NCBI GenBank assembly: GCA_000153385.1
Contig: CH672374.1
Span: forward strand, 1,089,039 to 1,153,038
Reading direction: 5' to 3'
Length of the DNA: 64,000 nt
Source: Flavobacteria bacterium BBFL7
Lineage (GTDB): Bacteria > Bacteroidota > Bacteroidia > Flavobacteriales > Flavobacteriaceae
The number at the start of each line of letters is the position of its first letter. The first letter of the stretch is position 1. Below the pieces are notes generated by a model. It was not told the origin of the DNA, ran no database searches, and worked only from the letters and a program-made list of their open reading frames with translations. Made by a program: the position numbers and the translations under genes. Of the stretch, positions 10,046 through 19,159 are shown piece after piece.

Positions 10046-10716
10046 ATTGATAGTAAATCATGAACAACAACTTCATTCTTTGGGATTTCTTGATTTGTAA
10101 TATGAAACCAAATGGTCTTAATCCCTACCTGTTTTGCACCCATAATGTCTGCAGTATAGCTGTCACCAATCATTAAACTGTTTTCCACGTTTGCGCCTGC
10201 CAATTGAAGTGCCTGATGAAATATCTGTGGTGCAGGTTTTTTATATCCTGCTTCTTCGGCTGTTAGAATAATATCAAAATAACCGTTTAATCCTGATTCA
10301 GTAACTTTATTTTGCTGCACACCATTGAAACCATTAGTGATCAAATGCATTTTAAATCTACCTTTAAGACGATCTAAAAGTTCTCTACAGCCAGGAAACA
10401 AATGATTATTATTAGGTAAATATTTTATGTATAAATCTGCAAAAAGGTGTATTTCTTTATCATCGATGGAATAGTTACAAGCATCAAATGCTGTTTTCAA
10501 TCTCTGATAACGCAATTCTTCCTTAGTGATAAGATTCTCTCTGAACTTTCTCCAAAACTCCAAGTTTAAAGGCTCATATATTTTAATAAACTTTTCTAAT
10601 TCTAGACCTACTTTATGTTCTTCAAAAATCTGTTTATATGCTAACTTACTATTTAAATCAAAATCCCAAAGTGTATGATCTAGATCAAAAAATAGATGCT
10701 CTATATTTTTAAACAT
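10024..10716 (-). CDS. yjjG: YjjG family noncanonical pyrimidine nucleotidase (HAD hydrolase)
   Basis: HAD-superfamily 5'-nucleotidase that in E. coli YjjG removes noncanonical pyrimidine nucleotides. Motif I is LFFDLDHTLWDFDLNS at the N-terminus, motif II LITNG, motif III Lys in GYKKPAPQIF, and motif IV MIGDSYTADIMGA. The DHTLWDF variant is typical of YjjG. 230 aa is standard. It is the last gene of a three-gene operon (radC, deacetylase-like, yjjG) and starts 8 bases inside the upstream gene, implying translational coupling. Confidence 0.88.
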   Translation of the reverse strand: MFKNIEHLFFDLDHTLWDFDLNSKLAYKQIFEEHKVGLELEKFIKIYEPLNLEFWRKFRENLITKEELRYQRLKTAFDACNYSIDDKEIHLFADLYIKYLPNNNHLFPGCRELLDRLKGRFKMHLITNGFNGVQQNKVTESGLNGYFDIILTAEEAGYKKPAPQIFHQALQLAGANVENSLMIGDSYTADIMGAKQVGIKTIWFHITNQEIPKNEVVVHDLLSIQPLLGL

Positions 10717-12022
10717 TATATGTCAATAATTTTTTAATGATTGTATAAATATGACTTCGCTTTTTTAAGTCGAGCTGCGCATTATCAAAAACAACGATAA
10801 AGTTACCAGAGGCAATAGTTGCCTTTTTAAGTAAATTATCAATAATTGCCTGCTGTCCGTTAAGCATAAAATGTTCTATACTCCTATAATGTAAAGCATA
10901 TGGCAAAACTCGTAACGGAGTTTGTACTTCATAATCTAGATCATAAAAATAGAATGAATTACTAGTACTAGCACGGTAGCCAGGCACATTAGTATATCCC
11001 ATGCTATAATCCTCTATAGTATCCATATCTACTAATTGTTTGTAATGTCCTGGCATGGAAATCTTAGAAAATGCGGTCATTGTTTTTGATAGCGGTCTGT
11101 TAGTAATACTTTCGTATCGCTCTGTTTCCTTTTCAATTTTCTCTTCTCCATTTGCAAAAGAGAATCGTAATCCTATTTCAACATAATCTGCTATATGTTT
11201 AATAAGCTCTTGATAGGATCTAGAACGATAAGAGACACCATTATCAATATAATTGTAATCACCGAGATGAAATAGATACAACACACGCCTGCTGTTTTTT
11301 ACTGTTTTAGGAAGCTTAGCAAGACTTTCTTTATAGATTCTTAAAATGATATCATAAACATCATACGGATCCTTTATAAGTCTTAAATGAACGCCTAATT
11401 GTCTGAAAAGCTTTCTCAACTTAAATTTGATTAGGTTTTCATAGATTGATTGCAATACAGGTACTACAGCTCTATTTTTATACTGAAACACACTTGCTGT
11501 TTCTATAGCGGTAATAATTTGAATATTACGCTTTCGCGGAAGCGTAATTCCAAATCTTTTTTCTAATTCTAGCCCTAGTCTTTTTACCCAAAAATCTACT
11601 AATGGAGTATCTAAAAAGTTATTTTGAGCCGCTATACTTGCTGATGCGGTGAAACGTCCTAATTCATCCTTTACCTGTGGTAGGTACTCTTCATATCTGG
11701 TCAGTAAATAAAAACTAGCAGAAAATATATCGAAAGGTAAATTACTACGATCTGGTGCTTTGAAAAAAATAGGTAAATCATCCCAATGATGAACCTCAAC
11801 ATCATGATCATCGATACCTACTTCATTAAGTAGTCCATGTGACCATATAAAAAACTCATCTCCCAATGGTTTTTTACCATAAGATAATTTAGGCCCTTCA
11901 TATGCTATAAATTCACTGATATCTGATGTAAACTCAAAAGGAATCTCTAATAACCTTTTAAATATATGCTTGAATATATACTGTTTACGAGACGATAATT
12001 TTTTAATAAAGATTAGAACCAT
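10709..12022 (-). CDS. Polysaccharide deacetylase-like protein (DUF7033-type)
   Basis: 437 aa. The N-terminal region (MVLIFIKKLSSRKQYIFKHIF...ISEFIAYEGPKLSYGKKPLGDEFFIWSHGLL) resembles the conserved domain found in flavobacterial proteins annotated as polysaccharide deacetylase family. The C-terminal 170 residues (LYLFHLGDYNYIDNGVSYRSRSYQELIKHIADYVEIGLRFSFANGEEKIEKE...MGYTNVPGYRASTSNSFYFYDLDYE) fit a divergent deacetylase (NodB-like) barrel. No signal peptide is seen. The start codon overlaps the radC stop (TAATG). The activity is inferred from memory of the family and not from complete catalytic motifs. Confidence 0.55.
   Translation of the reverse strand: MVLIFIKKLSSRKQYIFKHIFKRLLEIPFEFTSDISEFIAYEGPKLSYGKKPLGDEFFIWSHGLLNEVGIDDHDVEVHHWDDLPIFFKAPDRSNLPFDIFSASFYLLTRYEEYLPQVKDELGRFTASASIAAQNNFLDTPLVDFWVKRLGLELEKRFGITLPRKRNIQIITAIETASVFQYKNRAVVPVLQSIYENLIKFKLRKLFRQLGVHLRLIKDPYDVYDIILRIYKESLAKLPKTVKNSRRVLYLFHLGDYNYIDNGVSYRSRSYQELIKHIADYVEIGLRFSFANGEEKIEKETERYESITNRPLSKTMTAFSKISMPGHYKQLVDMDTIEDYSMGYTNVPGYRASTSNSFYFYDLDYEVQTPLRVLPYALHYRSIEHFMLNGQQAIIDNLLKKATIASGNFIVVFDNAQLDLKKRSHIYTIIKKLLTYNV
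11529..11544. repeat. 16-bp palindrome, imperfect copy
   Basis: CGCTTTCGCGGAAGCG, one mismatch. On the coding strand of the deacetylase-like gene it reads LPRKR. Confidence 0.7.
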
Positions 12023-12720
12023 TATAATAAATTATGATCTGCAAAGCTGTAAAAACTATCGCGAGTAACAATGATATGATCCAGCACTTTAACATCCATA
12101 ATTCTACCGGCTTCTATTAGCTTTTGAGTAAGTCGTTTATCATCCATGCTGGGCATTAATTTTCCACTGGGATGATTGTGTGCTAAAATCATTGCTACCG
12201 CAGCCTCTTCAACCGCTTTTTGAAATACAATACGAGTATCTACCATTGTCCCTGTAAATCCACCTCTACTAATTTGGTGTTTAGCGAGTACTTTGTGGCT
12301 ATTATTAACGTACAAGATCCAAAACTCTTCATGTGGCAAATCTCCTAAAATAGGTTGTAATACTTTAAAAGCATCATCACTACAGGTTATTACTGGTTTA
12401 GTAGTAGGCAGTTCACTGGCACGCCGTTTACCTAATTCCATTGCAGCGGTAATTGTTATAGCTTTAGCCTCACCTATACCTTTAAATTTCATAAGTTCCT
12501 TAACACTTAATCTCCCTAATTTATCGAGTGAATTACCAGCATGATTTAATATTAATCTACTTAACTCTACCGCGCTCATATCTCTGCTACCGCTTCCGAT
12601 TAAAATTGCGATTAGTTCAGCATCTGATAAAGCGGCACTTCCATTAGCTACTAATTTTTCTCTTGGTCTATCATTTTCAGACCAGTTTTTAATTGAGAAT
12701 GTGTTGGATTCTTGAGTCAT
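12022..12720 (-). CDS. radC: RadC family protein (JAB1/MPN+ metalloprotease-like)
   Basis: An N-terminal helix-hairpin-helix region (LMKFKGIGEAKAITITAAMELGKR, about 70-100) is followed by a JAB/MPN+ domain. The domain has the metal motif ILAHNHPSGKLMPSMDD and an upstream Glu (LPHEEFWILYVNN). 232 aa is typical. The historical link to DNA repair is weak; the biochemical function is unresolved. First gene of an operon with the deacetylase-like and yjjG genes. TATATTTA lies 4 bases before the ATG. Confidence 0.9.
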   Translation of the reverse strand: MTQESNTFSIKNWSENDRPREKLVANGSAALSDAELIAILIGSGSRDMSAVELSRLILNHAGNSLDKLGRLSVKELMKFKGIGEAKAITITAAMELGKRRASELPTTKPVITCSDDAFKVLQPILGDLPHEEFWILYVNNSHKVLAKHQISRGGFTGTMVDTRIVFQKAVEEAAVAMILAHNHPSGKLMPSMDDKRLTQKLIEAGRIMDVKVLDHIIVTRDSFYSFADHNLL

Positions 12721-12736
12721 GCCATAAATATAGCGC

Positions 12737-13498
12737 TTACCTTATAAAAACGGGTTCATTTTCTTTTATCGTGTCCTTTTGAGAGAAACGATAATCATCC
12801 ATTTGAAAAGCTAAAACATCTTGTAATGTACTTGCATTACTTTCAATTAAAAAACGGGCCATAGAACCACGAGCCTTTTTAGCAAAAAAAGAAATTACCT
12901 TGAGCTTGCCATTTTTATAATCTTTAAAAACAGGATTTATTAATTGTCCTTTGAGATTCTTATTATCAATAACTTTAAAATATTCATTACTGGCCAGGTT
13001 TACTATAACTTCATTATCATCAATTTCTTTATTCAATGATGGCGTTACAATTTCTTTCCAGAAACTATATAAATTCTTATGATTTCCTACAGGAAGTTTA
13101 GTTCCCATCTCAAGTCTGTATGGTTGCAATAAATCTAATGGCTTTAAATAACCATAAAGACCTGACAATATGCGAACCGTAGATTGCATTTGATCCACAT
13201 AAGCTCGATCTATGTGATATGCATCTAATCCTGTATACACATCACCTGCAAATGCATAAACTGCAGGCCTACTATTTTGATTGGTAAATTCTTTAGAAAA
13301 GCTTTGATTACGTTGGTAATTCAATTCTGCTAGCGCTTCAGAAATATGCATCAAATCACCTAGTTCTTTAACAGATAGTTTTTTTAAAACCTTATTTAAT
13401 TTCAATGCTTCCTTGATAAAAATGGGCTGAGTGGAAGCTTCTATAGGTAATTCAGTTTTATAATCTAATGTCTTTGCTGGTGATAATAATATTTTCAT
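12737..13498 (-). CDS. yaaA: Peroxide stress protein YaaA
   Basis: UPF0246/DUF328 family, starting MKILLSPAKTLDY as in E. coli YaaA, which limits intracellular iron and damage during peroxide stress. Other family segments are VYAFAGDVYTGLDA, RILSGLYGYLKPLDLLQPYRLEMGTKL, NLASNEYFKV and ISFFAKKARGSMARF. 253 aa is normal. A TATTTTTG promoter box lies on the minus strand at 13518-13525. It ends 17 bases before radC begins, so the two may be co-transcribed. Confidence 0.9.
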   Translation of the reverse strand: MKILLSPAKTLDYKTELPIEASTQPIFIKEALKLNKVLKKLSVKELGDLMHISEALAELNYQRNQSFSKEFTNQNSRPAVYAFAGDVYTGLDAYHIDRAYVDQMQSTVRILSGLYGYLKPLDLLQPYRLEMGTKLPVGNHKNLYSFWKEIVTPSLNKEIDDNEVIVNLASNEYFKVIDNKNLKGQLINPVFKDYKNGKLKVISFFAKKARGSMARFLIESNASTLQDVLAFQMDDYRFSQKDTIKENEPVFIR

Positions 13499-13596
13499 TG
13501 CGCCTTAATTTAAAGCTCAAAAATAAGCGTAGATACTTCTTATATTACCTAATTGCTAGTTAACTTTTCAATACAATAATTGATAAACTTTATTCC

Positions 13597-13640
13597 AAAA
13601 AAAACTCCCGATCATATTATATGTCATCAGGAGTTTTTTT
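13597..13640 (-). terminator. Intrinsic terminator after rluD
   Basis: On the minus strand a stem beginning ACTCCTGAT...ATCGGGAGT with an internal A-T-rich extension is followed by a run of eight T. The hairpin touches the rluD stop codon. Its A-run/T-run symmetry could make it work in both directions. Confidence 0.85.
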
Positions 13641-14689
13641 TAAGCATCTTTAGAATTTGCAGCATATACTCGCCACTTTTCTATACAATTCATCATATCA
13701 TCCGGGATATCACAACTAAAACTCATCCATTTTTTAGTGACCGGATGCTCAAACCCTAATGTTTTGGCATGAAGAGCCTGACGTGGCAAAATTTTCATGC
13801 AATTATCTACAAACTGCTTATATTTTGTAAAACTGGTGCCTTTTAAAATTTTATCACCACCATATCGTTCATCGTTAAAAAGGGTATGACCTATATGTTT
13901 CATATGAACACGTATTTGATGAGTCCTACCTGTCTCTAGCTTACAAGATATCATCGTTACATATCCTAGACCTTCTATAACACTCCAATGAGTGACCGCC
14001 GGTTTTCCTTTAAAAGCTTCTTCACCAGACCACACATAGTTTTGTAATCTATTTTTAGGATGTCTTCCTATATTACCTTCTACCGTACCGCTTTGTTCAT
14101 CAAAATTTCCCCAGACAATTGCCACATACTCACGCTCGCTCGTTTTTGCAGCAAACTGAGCACTGAGGTAAGACATTGCATGCTCTGTCTTTGCTACTAC
14201 CAGTAATCCACTAGTATCTTTATCTATACGATGTACTAAACCAGGTCGATTACTGCTATTATTAGGTAAATTATCAAAATGGTGAATCAGTGCGTTAATA
14301 AGTGTTCCCGAATAATTTCCATGTCCTGGATGCACAACCATTCCAGCTGGTTTATTAACAACTACAAGCGTGTCATCTTCATAAACGATATCTAAAGGGA
14401 TATCCTCTGGTACCAAAAGATTTTCATGTGGTGGGTGCTTAAATAGCACTCGTATATGATCACCAGCTTTAACTTTGTAATTTGATTTTACAACTTCATC
14501 ATTAACTCTTACCGCACCATCTTTAATACTTTGTTGAATTTTACTACGTGTAGCATTTTCAATAAAGTTCATTAAATACTTATCTACTCTTAAGGGTTCT
14601 TGCCCATCACTAGCCGTAAATTGATGATGCTCATATAAATCATCATCATGGTCGTCATCTAGCTCTTCTATATTAGTTACCTGTGGCAT
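13640..14689 (-). CDS. rluD: 23S rRNA pseudouridine synthase RluD-like
   Basis: RluA/RluD family pseudouridine synthase. An S4 RNA-binding domain occupies about residues 32-95 (LRVDKYLMNFIENATRSKIQQSIKDGAVRVNDEVVKSNYKVKAGD). The catalytic domain contains NKPAGMVVHPGHGNYSGTLINAL and the active-site motif HRIDKDTSGLLVVAK with its Asp, then GRTHQIRVHMKHIGH. 349 aa. It overlaps the PASTA gene upstream by 17 bases, so it is the last gene of an operon amidase, PASTA, rluD. The exact rRNA positions modified are inferred from E. coli. Confidence 0.92.
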   Translation of the reverse strand: MPQVTNIEELDDDHDDDLYEHHQFTASDGQEPLRVDKYLMNFIENATRSKIQQSIKDGAVRVNDEVVKSNYKVKAGDHIRVLFKHPPHENLLVPEDIPLDIVYEDDTLVVVNKPAGMVVHPGHGNYSGTLINALIHHFDNLPNNSSNRPGLVHRIDKDTSGLLVVAKTEHAMSYLSAQFAAKTSEREYVAIVWGNFDEQSGTVEGNIGRHPKNRLQNYVWSGEEAFKGKPAVTHWSVIEGLGYVTMISCKLETGRTHQIRVHMKHIGHTLFNDERYGGDKILKGTSFTKYKQFVDNCMKILPRQALHAKTLGFEHPVTKKWMSFSCDIPDDMMNCIEKWRVYAANSKDA

Positions 14690-15278
14690 CTTCTCTTGTA
14701 TCTTGAGCAGCTGGCTCTTCTCTATTAAGTAATGTTTTATCTCCCAGTACTAGGTCTATTACAGAAGTCTTCATAAGAGACGCTCCTGGATCTATTTTCT
14801 CTCCTTTATATCGCATTTCTAAAACCATATCTGTAGCAATATGTGGTCTATAAGATATAGTACCTATTTTAAACCCTAATGCTTTTAAAGTAGGTTCAGC
14901 CTGCCTTCTAGTTCTATTAATTAAATTAGGTATTTGTACCTCACCATACCCAGACGGATTCAATTTTATATAAATCTGCCTGTTTTCTTTTACAAATTTA
15001 CCAGCAGCTGGATCTTGTTCAATTACACTACGAGGTGGAAATTCTGGATTATAACTAGAACTATCTATCAACTTACGTCTTAAGTCTAACTCTTCTAATT
15101 GCTCATCAACTTCCACAAGTGATAATTTTGCAAGATTAGGCACTTTAATCTTTTGCCCATGGTTTGTGTAAGAACTTAACCAAAATAAATAAACAAAACA
15201 TAAAGCCACAATTAAAGCTATGGCTAGTATAAGATGCTTCAGAAAGGTTTTGGTAAATAAAAATTTAATAAAACTCAT
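14673..15278 (-). CDS. PASTA domain-containing membrane protein
   Basis: 201 aa. One N-terminal membrane segment (about 14-34, LILAIALIVALCFVYLFWL) anchors a periplasmic part with two to three PASTA repeats: KIKVPNLAKLSLVEVDEQLEEL..., VIEQDPAAGKFVKENRQIYIKL, and VQIPNLINRTRRQAEPTLKALGF.... PASTA domains bind peptidoglycan or beta-lactam-like ligands in kinases and PBPs; here there is no catalytic domain. It sits between an amidase-like gene and rluD, near ddl, consistent with a cell wall context. Confidence 0.85.
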   Translation of the reverse strand: MSFIKFLFTKTFLKHLILAIALIVALCFVYLFWLSSYTNHGQKIKVPNLAKLSLVEVDEQLEELDLRRKLIDSSSYNPEFPPRSVIEQDPAAGKFVKENRQIYIKLNPSGYGEVQIPNLINRTRRQAEPTLKALGFKIGTISYRPHIATDMVLEMRYKGEKIDPGASLMKTSVIDLVLGDKTLLNREEPAAQDTREDATGN

Positions 15279-15282
15279 GTAT

Positions 15283-15885
15283 TTAATTCAAATCGTTTAA
15301 AAATGCTGTAAAATTTAGGCTAACCCTTTTAGAACCATTAGATTGTAAATAATAACGATCTCTACTAGCGTTCATATTCCCTATTTCTAACATGAAAGCT
15401 GGTGCGTTCACCTTTTCTAATAACGCCACACCAGTAACTTCAGTACGTATAGTGGAAAAATAAGCGTCCTTACTTAAATGAGTGATTAAAGAACTAGCAT
15501 GCTCTTTACTTTTTTCAAATCCCATATTTTTATCATTAAGAACAATAGCTGCCTGTCTCGGACCATTATCTGAAAAGCCCATATGAATAGAAATGACTAA
15601 ATCTGGTTTTAAAGCGTTTATTTGAGCAGCACGTTCTTCTAATGTCATTCTACTACCAGTAGGATTGTGATAAATGACTTTTATATTGCTAGTTAACTCA
15701 CCTGTAATTTCTGCAACTAGTGATGACAATATATCAAACTCACTCTCATCATCAACTATTGCACCTTTATCAACATTATCATGTCCACGATCTATAACTA
15801 CTGTAAAGGTATTGAGATCTTCACAATTTGCTTGTACATTGATACTGACAATAGATAGCAGCACAAAAAGAAGATATTTTTTCAT
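15283..15885 (-). CDS. N-acetylmuramoyl-L-alanine amidase-like protein (Amidase_3)
   Basis: 200 aa, secreted: the signal peptide MKKYLLFVLLSIVSINVQA begins at the chosen ATG (15885). An upstream in-frame ATG at 15957 would bury it. Amidase_3 features are visible: VVIDRGHDNVDKGA (zinc His), DLVISIHMGFSDNGPR (second His) and FMLEIGNMNASRDR (catalytic Glu region). The family norm at the first site is PGHGG, so this is a divergent member. Probable role: peptidoglycan stem peptide removal in the periplasm. Confidence 0.75.
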   Translation of the reverse strand: MKKYLLFVLLSIVSINVQANCEDLNTFTVVIDRGHDNVDKGAIVDDESEFDILSSLVAEITGELTSNIKVIYHNPTGSRMTLEERAAQINALKPDLVISIHMGFSDNGPRQAAIVLNDKNMGFEKSKEHASSLITHLSKDAYFSTIRTEVTGVALLEKVNAPAFMLEIGNMNASRDRYYLQSNGSKRVSLNFTAFLNDLN

Positions 15886-15899
15886 CTTAAATATTTGTT

Positions 15900-15907
15900 C
15901 AAATATA
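15900..15907 (-). promoter_or_regulatory. -7 box of the amidase operon
   Basis: TATATTTG on the minus strand, 14 bases before the amidase ATG; matches TAnnTTTG. No clear -33 TTG was found at the right distance. Confidence 0.45.
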
Positions 15908-15941
15908 ATCATTGAAAACATACTTAGAACCAGTTCTTTTT

Positions 15942-15949
15942 TAACTTTG
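15942..15949 (+). promoter_or_regulatory. -7 box of ddl
   Basis: TAACTTTG, 29 bases before the ddl ATG, matches TAnnTTTG. A TTG at 15912-15914 is rather far (27-base gap). A degenerate palindrome (CGCTTTTGCGAAAAGT, 15957-15972) lies between the box and the gene. Confidence 0.45.
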
Positions 15950-15978
15950 TTGTTCACGCTTTTGCGAAAAGTTAATCT

Positions 15979-16959
15979 ATGAAAAACATTGGGGTATTAA
16001 TGGGCGGCTATTCTAGTGAATGGCAAATATCTTTAAAAAGTGGAGCCGTAATCGCTAAACACTTAGATAAAAACTTATTCAATGTATTTCCAATAGCTAT
16101 ACTCGAGGATGGATGGTATTACTCCGACGACGCAAACAATCGTCATGTTGTTGACAAAAATGATTTCAGTATTACTGTAAATGATAAACACATAACTTTT
16201 GACTGTTTATATAATACAATTCATGGTACACCAGGTGAAGATGGAAAAATACAAGCTTACCTTGAATTATTAAATATACCACAAACCTCATGTGATTCAT
16301 ACCAAAGTGCTATTACCTTTAATAAAAGAGATTGCATTGCTGTATTAAAACCATGGGGCATTTATACTGGAAAACATATTTATCTTAATAAAGGTGCAGA
16401 TTATAATGCTACAGATATTTCAAAAAGATTAGGATTACCGTATTTTGTAAAAGCTAATCGCAGTGGTAGTAGCTTTGGAGTATCTAAAGTTTATAAGACA
16501 GAAGAGCTAGAAAAAGCATTAGAATTAGCTTTTTCGGTAGATGATGAAGTCATCCTAGAATCTTTTCTAGATGGAACTGAAGTTTCTGTAGGCATTTATC
16601 AATTAGGTGAAGAAATAATCGCCTTACCACCTACAGAGATTGTAAGTGATAATGATTTTTTTGATTATGAAGCAAAGTACCAAGGTAAATCACAAGAGAT
16701 AACTCCAGCTAGAATATCAGTAGAACTTACTCTAGCAGTACAAGAACAAAGTAAAAGAATTTACAGTGTTCTAAAATGTAAAGGTATTGCTCGAGCTGAT
16801 TTCATATTTCACGATGGCACACCACACTTTATTGAAATAAATACCAATCCAGGAATGAGCACTGAAAGTATTATTCCACAACAAATAAGAGCCACTGACA
16901 AAACACTTCAACAAGTATTTACTGAAGTAATAGAAAACACTATAAAACATCACTCATGA
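15979..16959 (+). CDS. ddl: D-alanine--D-alanine ligase
   Basis: ATP-grasp enzyme that joins two D-Ala for peptidoglycan. It begins MKNIGVLMGGYSSEWQISLKSG, close to the GG.S.E..IS motif. It continues with LHGxPGEDG-like NTIHGTPGEDGKIQAYLELLNIPQT, the ATP-grasp core FVKANRSGSSFGVSKV, and the metal-binding C-terminus ARADFIFHDGTPHFIEINTNPGMS. 326 aa is normal. The stop overlaps the coaD start (ATGA), so ddl, coaD and the next two genes probably form one operon. Confidence 0.95.
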   Translation: MKNIGVLMGGYSSEWQISLKSGAVIAKHLDKNLFNVFPIAILEDGWYYSDDANNRHVVDKNDFSITVNDKHITFDCLYNTIHGTPGEDGKIQAYLELLNIPQTSCDSYQSAITFNKRDCIAVLKPWGIYTGKHIYLNKGADYNATDISKRLGLPYFVKANRSGSSFGVSKVYKTEELEKALELAFSVDDEVILESFLDGTEVSVGIYQLGEEIIALPPTEIVSDNDFFDYEAKYQGKSQEITPARISVELTLAVQEQSKRIYSVLKCKGIARADFIFHDGTPHFIEINTNPGMSTESIIPQQIRATDKTLQQVFTEVIENTIKHHS

Positions 16960-17408
16960 AAAGAGCTGTATTCCCAGGAAGTTTTGACCCGATTACATTA
17001 GGACACTATGACATTATAGAGCGAGGTTTAGGCTTATTTGATGAAATCATCATAGCGATAGGTGTAAATGCAGATAAGAAATATATGTTCTCATTAGATC
17101 AACGTAAAGAATTTATAGAAAAAGCATTTATAAACCAACCTAAAATCAAGGTCATGACTTATTCTGGGCTGACAATAGATTTTTGTAAAGACAATAATGC
17201 CAACTTTATTTTACGTGGACTGCGCAATCCAGGCGATTTTGAATTTGAAAAAGCAATTGCTCATACTAATCGTAAATTATCAGAAATTGAAACCGTTTTT
17301 CTATTAACTAGTTCAGGTAAATCATACATATCATCTTCTATAGTTAGAGATGTTATAAGAAATAATGGAGATTACACTAGTTTAGTACCAGATACTGTAA
17401 AACTATGA
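16956..17408 (+). CDS. coaD: Pantetheine-phosphate adenylyltransferase
   Basis: Penultimate step of coenzyme A synthesis: 4'-phosphopantetheine + ATP to dephospho-CoA. It shows the nucleotidyltransferase signature AVFPGSFDPITLGHYDII with the T/HxGH site, then GLRNPGDFEFEKAIAHTNRKL and ISSSIVRDVIRNNGD. 150 aa, standard. Overlaps ddl and the next gene by 4 bases each (ATGA). Confidence 0.96.
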   Translation: MKRAVFPGSFDPITLGHYDIIERGLGLFDEIIIAIGVNADKKYMFSLDQRKEFIEKAFINQPKIKVMTYSGLTIDFCKDNNANFILRGLRNPGDFEFEKAIAHTNRKLSEIETVFLLTSSGKSYISSSIVRDVIRNNGDYTSLVPDTVKL

Positions 17409-19159
17409 GATTACTAGCCTATACTTTCTTAATACTAACCACAATATCTTGCCAGCCTTCTGAAAAACAGAAAGCCGCAGAGATTAAAGATTGGCAAACA
17501 CCATTTGAAAAAGGTAACGGTAATCAAACAGCTACTTACGATCAGGTTATTACCTTTTATGAAAACCTCGCTACCTCCTACTCTACTGTAGAGATGGAAG
17601 AAATAGGATTTACAGATAGTGGTCTTCCGTTACACCTCATTAGTTTCTCAAAAAAAAATATAGACTGGAATTCTGTTAACGAGGACAAAATTAAAATATT
17701 AGTCAACAATGGTATTCACCCAGGTGAAAGTGATGGAATTGATGCTACAATGATGCTATTAAGGGATCTAGCCACTGGCAAACTAGAAGCGCCAGATAAT
17801 CTCATTTTTTCTGCTATAGCGGTATATAATGTAGGCGGCGCATTAAATCGCAATAGTCATACTCGAACAAATCAAAATGGACCAGAATCATATGGATTTA
17901 GAGGAAACGCCCGTAATTATGATCTTAATAGGGATTTTATAAAAGCAGACAGTCGCAATGCTCAATCCTTTTATAAGATATATCATAAAGTAAATCCTGA
18001 TTTATTTATTGATAATCATGTTAGCAATGGTGCAGACTACCAGTACACGCTCACACATTTATTTACCCAACACAATAAATTAGGTCATGCGGCTGGCAGT
18101 TATTTATACAATCATCTCCAGAAAGACCTGGAACAGCGCTTATTAGATCGTGGACATCCTATCACTCCATATGTAAATGTGTATGGCGTCTCACCAGAAA
18201 ATGGTTTTTCTCAGTTTATGGACCATCCACGTTACAGCACTGGATACACTACATTATGGAATACTTTAGGTTTTATGATAGAGACTCATATGCTTAAACC
18301 ATATAAAGATCGAGTATTAGGGACGCAAGCAATAATGGAAGAGACGATTGCTTTAGGTTCCATGAACCTAAAAGCAATAAAAGATGCTAGAACAGCTTCG
18401 TTTAAAGAATACAATAATGCTAGATATTATGCCATTAATCACAATATTGACAAGAATAAGGTAGATACTTTATCTTTTAAAGGATATAAGGCCATTTATA
18501 ACAAAAGTGAATTAACTGGTCAAAAGATTCTTACCTATGATCGCAGTCAACCTTTTGAAAAAAACACACCTTACTACAACCACTTTACTGCCACAGACTC
18601 AATTAAAATACCAGAGTTTTATGTGATTCCTCAAGGTCAATGGGAAGTAATTGAATTGATGCGTATGAATAATATTCAAATGGAAGTTCTTCCTAAGGAT
18701 AGCACACTATTTGTAACACAATATCGTATAGAAGATTATAAAACATCTAATAATGCTTATGAAGGACACTATCCACATTCTCAAACGGTAGTGAGCAGAA
18801 AAGATAAACCATTACGCTTTCGCGAAAGCGACATCATTATTCCTACTGCTCAACCTGGTATACGATATATTATTGAAACTCTCGAACCTCAAGCTCAAGA
18901 TTCATTTTTTAACTGGAACTTTTTTGATACTATTCTTCAACAGAAAGAAGGCTTTTCATCCTACGTATTTGAAAATACTGCAAAAGAATTATTAGCTAAC
19001 GATCCAGACTTAAAAAAGGAGTTTGATTCAATTAAAAAAGCAAATGATAAATTTGCCCAAAGCAATCATGCACAATTGAAATGGTGGCACGACCGCTCAC
19101 CTAATTATGAAAAGGCTCACTTAAACTACCCAATCTATAAAGTACATTATAATGACTAA
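17405..19159 (+). CDS. M14 family zinc carboxypeptidase, lipoprotein
   Basis: 584 aa lipoprotein (MRLLAYTFLILTTISC). Zinc carboxypeptidase features: NNGIHPGESDGIDATMML (HxxE), DNHVSNGADYQYT (third zinc His), NRDFIKADSRNAQ, and GFMIETHMLKPYKDRV with the catalytic Glu. The long C-terminal region after about residue 320 has no function I recognise. Probable periplasmic or surface peptidase. The exact palindrome at 18815-18830 reads RFRES within it. Confidence 0.85.
   Translation: MRLLAYTFLILTTISCQPSEKQKAAEIKDWQTPFEKGNGNQTATYDQVITFYENLATSYSTVEMEEIGFTDSGLPLHLISFSKKNIDWNSVNEDKIKILVNNGIHPGESDGIDATMMLLRDLATGKLEAPDNLIFSAIAVYNVGGALNRNSHTRTNQNGPESYGFRGNARNYDLNRDFIKADSRNAQSFYKIYHKVNPDLFIDNHVSNGADYQYTLTHLFTQHNKLGHAAGSYLYNHLQKDLEQRLLDRGHPITPYVNVYGVSPENGFSQFMDHPRYSTGYTTLWNTLGFMIETHMLKPYKDRVLGTQAIMEETIALGSMNLKAIKDARTASFKEYNNARYYAINHNIDKNKVDTLSFKGYKAIYNKSELTGQKILTYDRSQPFEKNTPYYNHFTATDSIKIPEFYVIPQGQWEVIELMRMNNIQMEVLPKDSTLFVTQYRIEDYKTSNNAYEGHYPHSQTVVSRKDKPLRFRESDIIIPTAQPGIRYIIETLEPQAQDSFFNWNFFDTILQQKEGFSSYVFENTAKELLANDPDLKKEFDSIKKANDKFAQSNHAQLKWWHDRSPNYEKAHLNYPIYKVHYND
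18815..18830. repeat. 16-bp palindrome, exact copy
   Basis: CGCTTTCGCGAAAGCG in the M14 peptidase gene, read as RFRES. Confidence 0.9.
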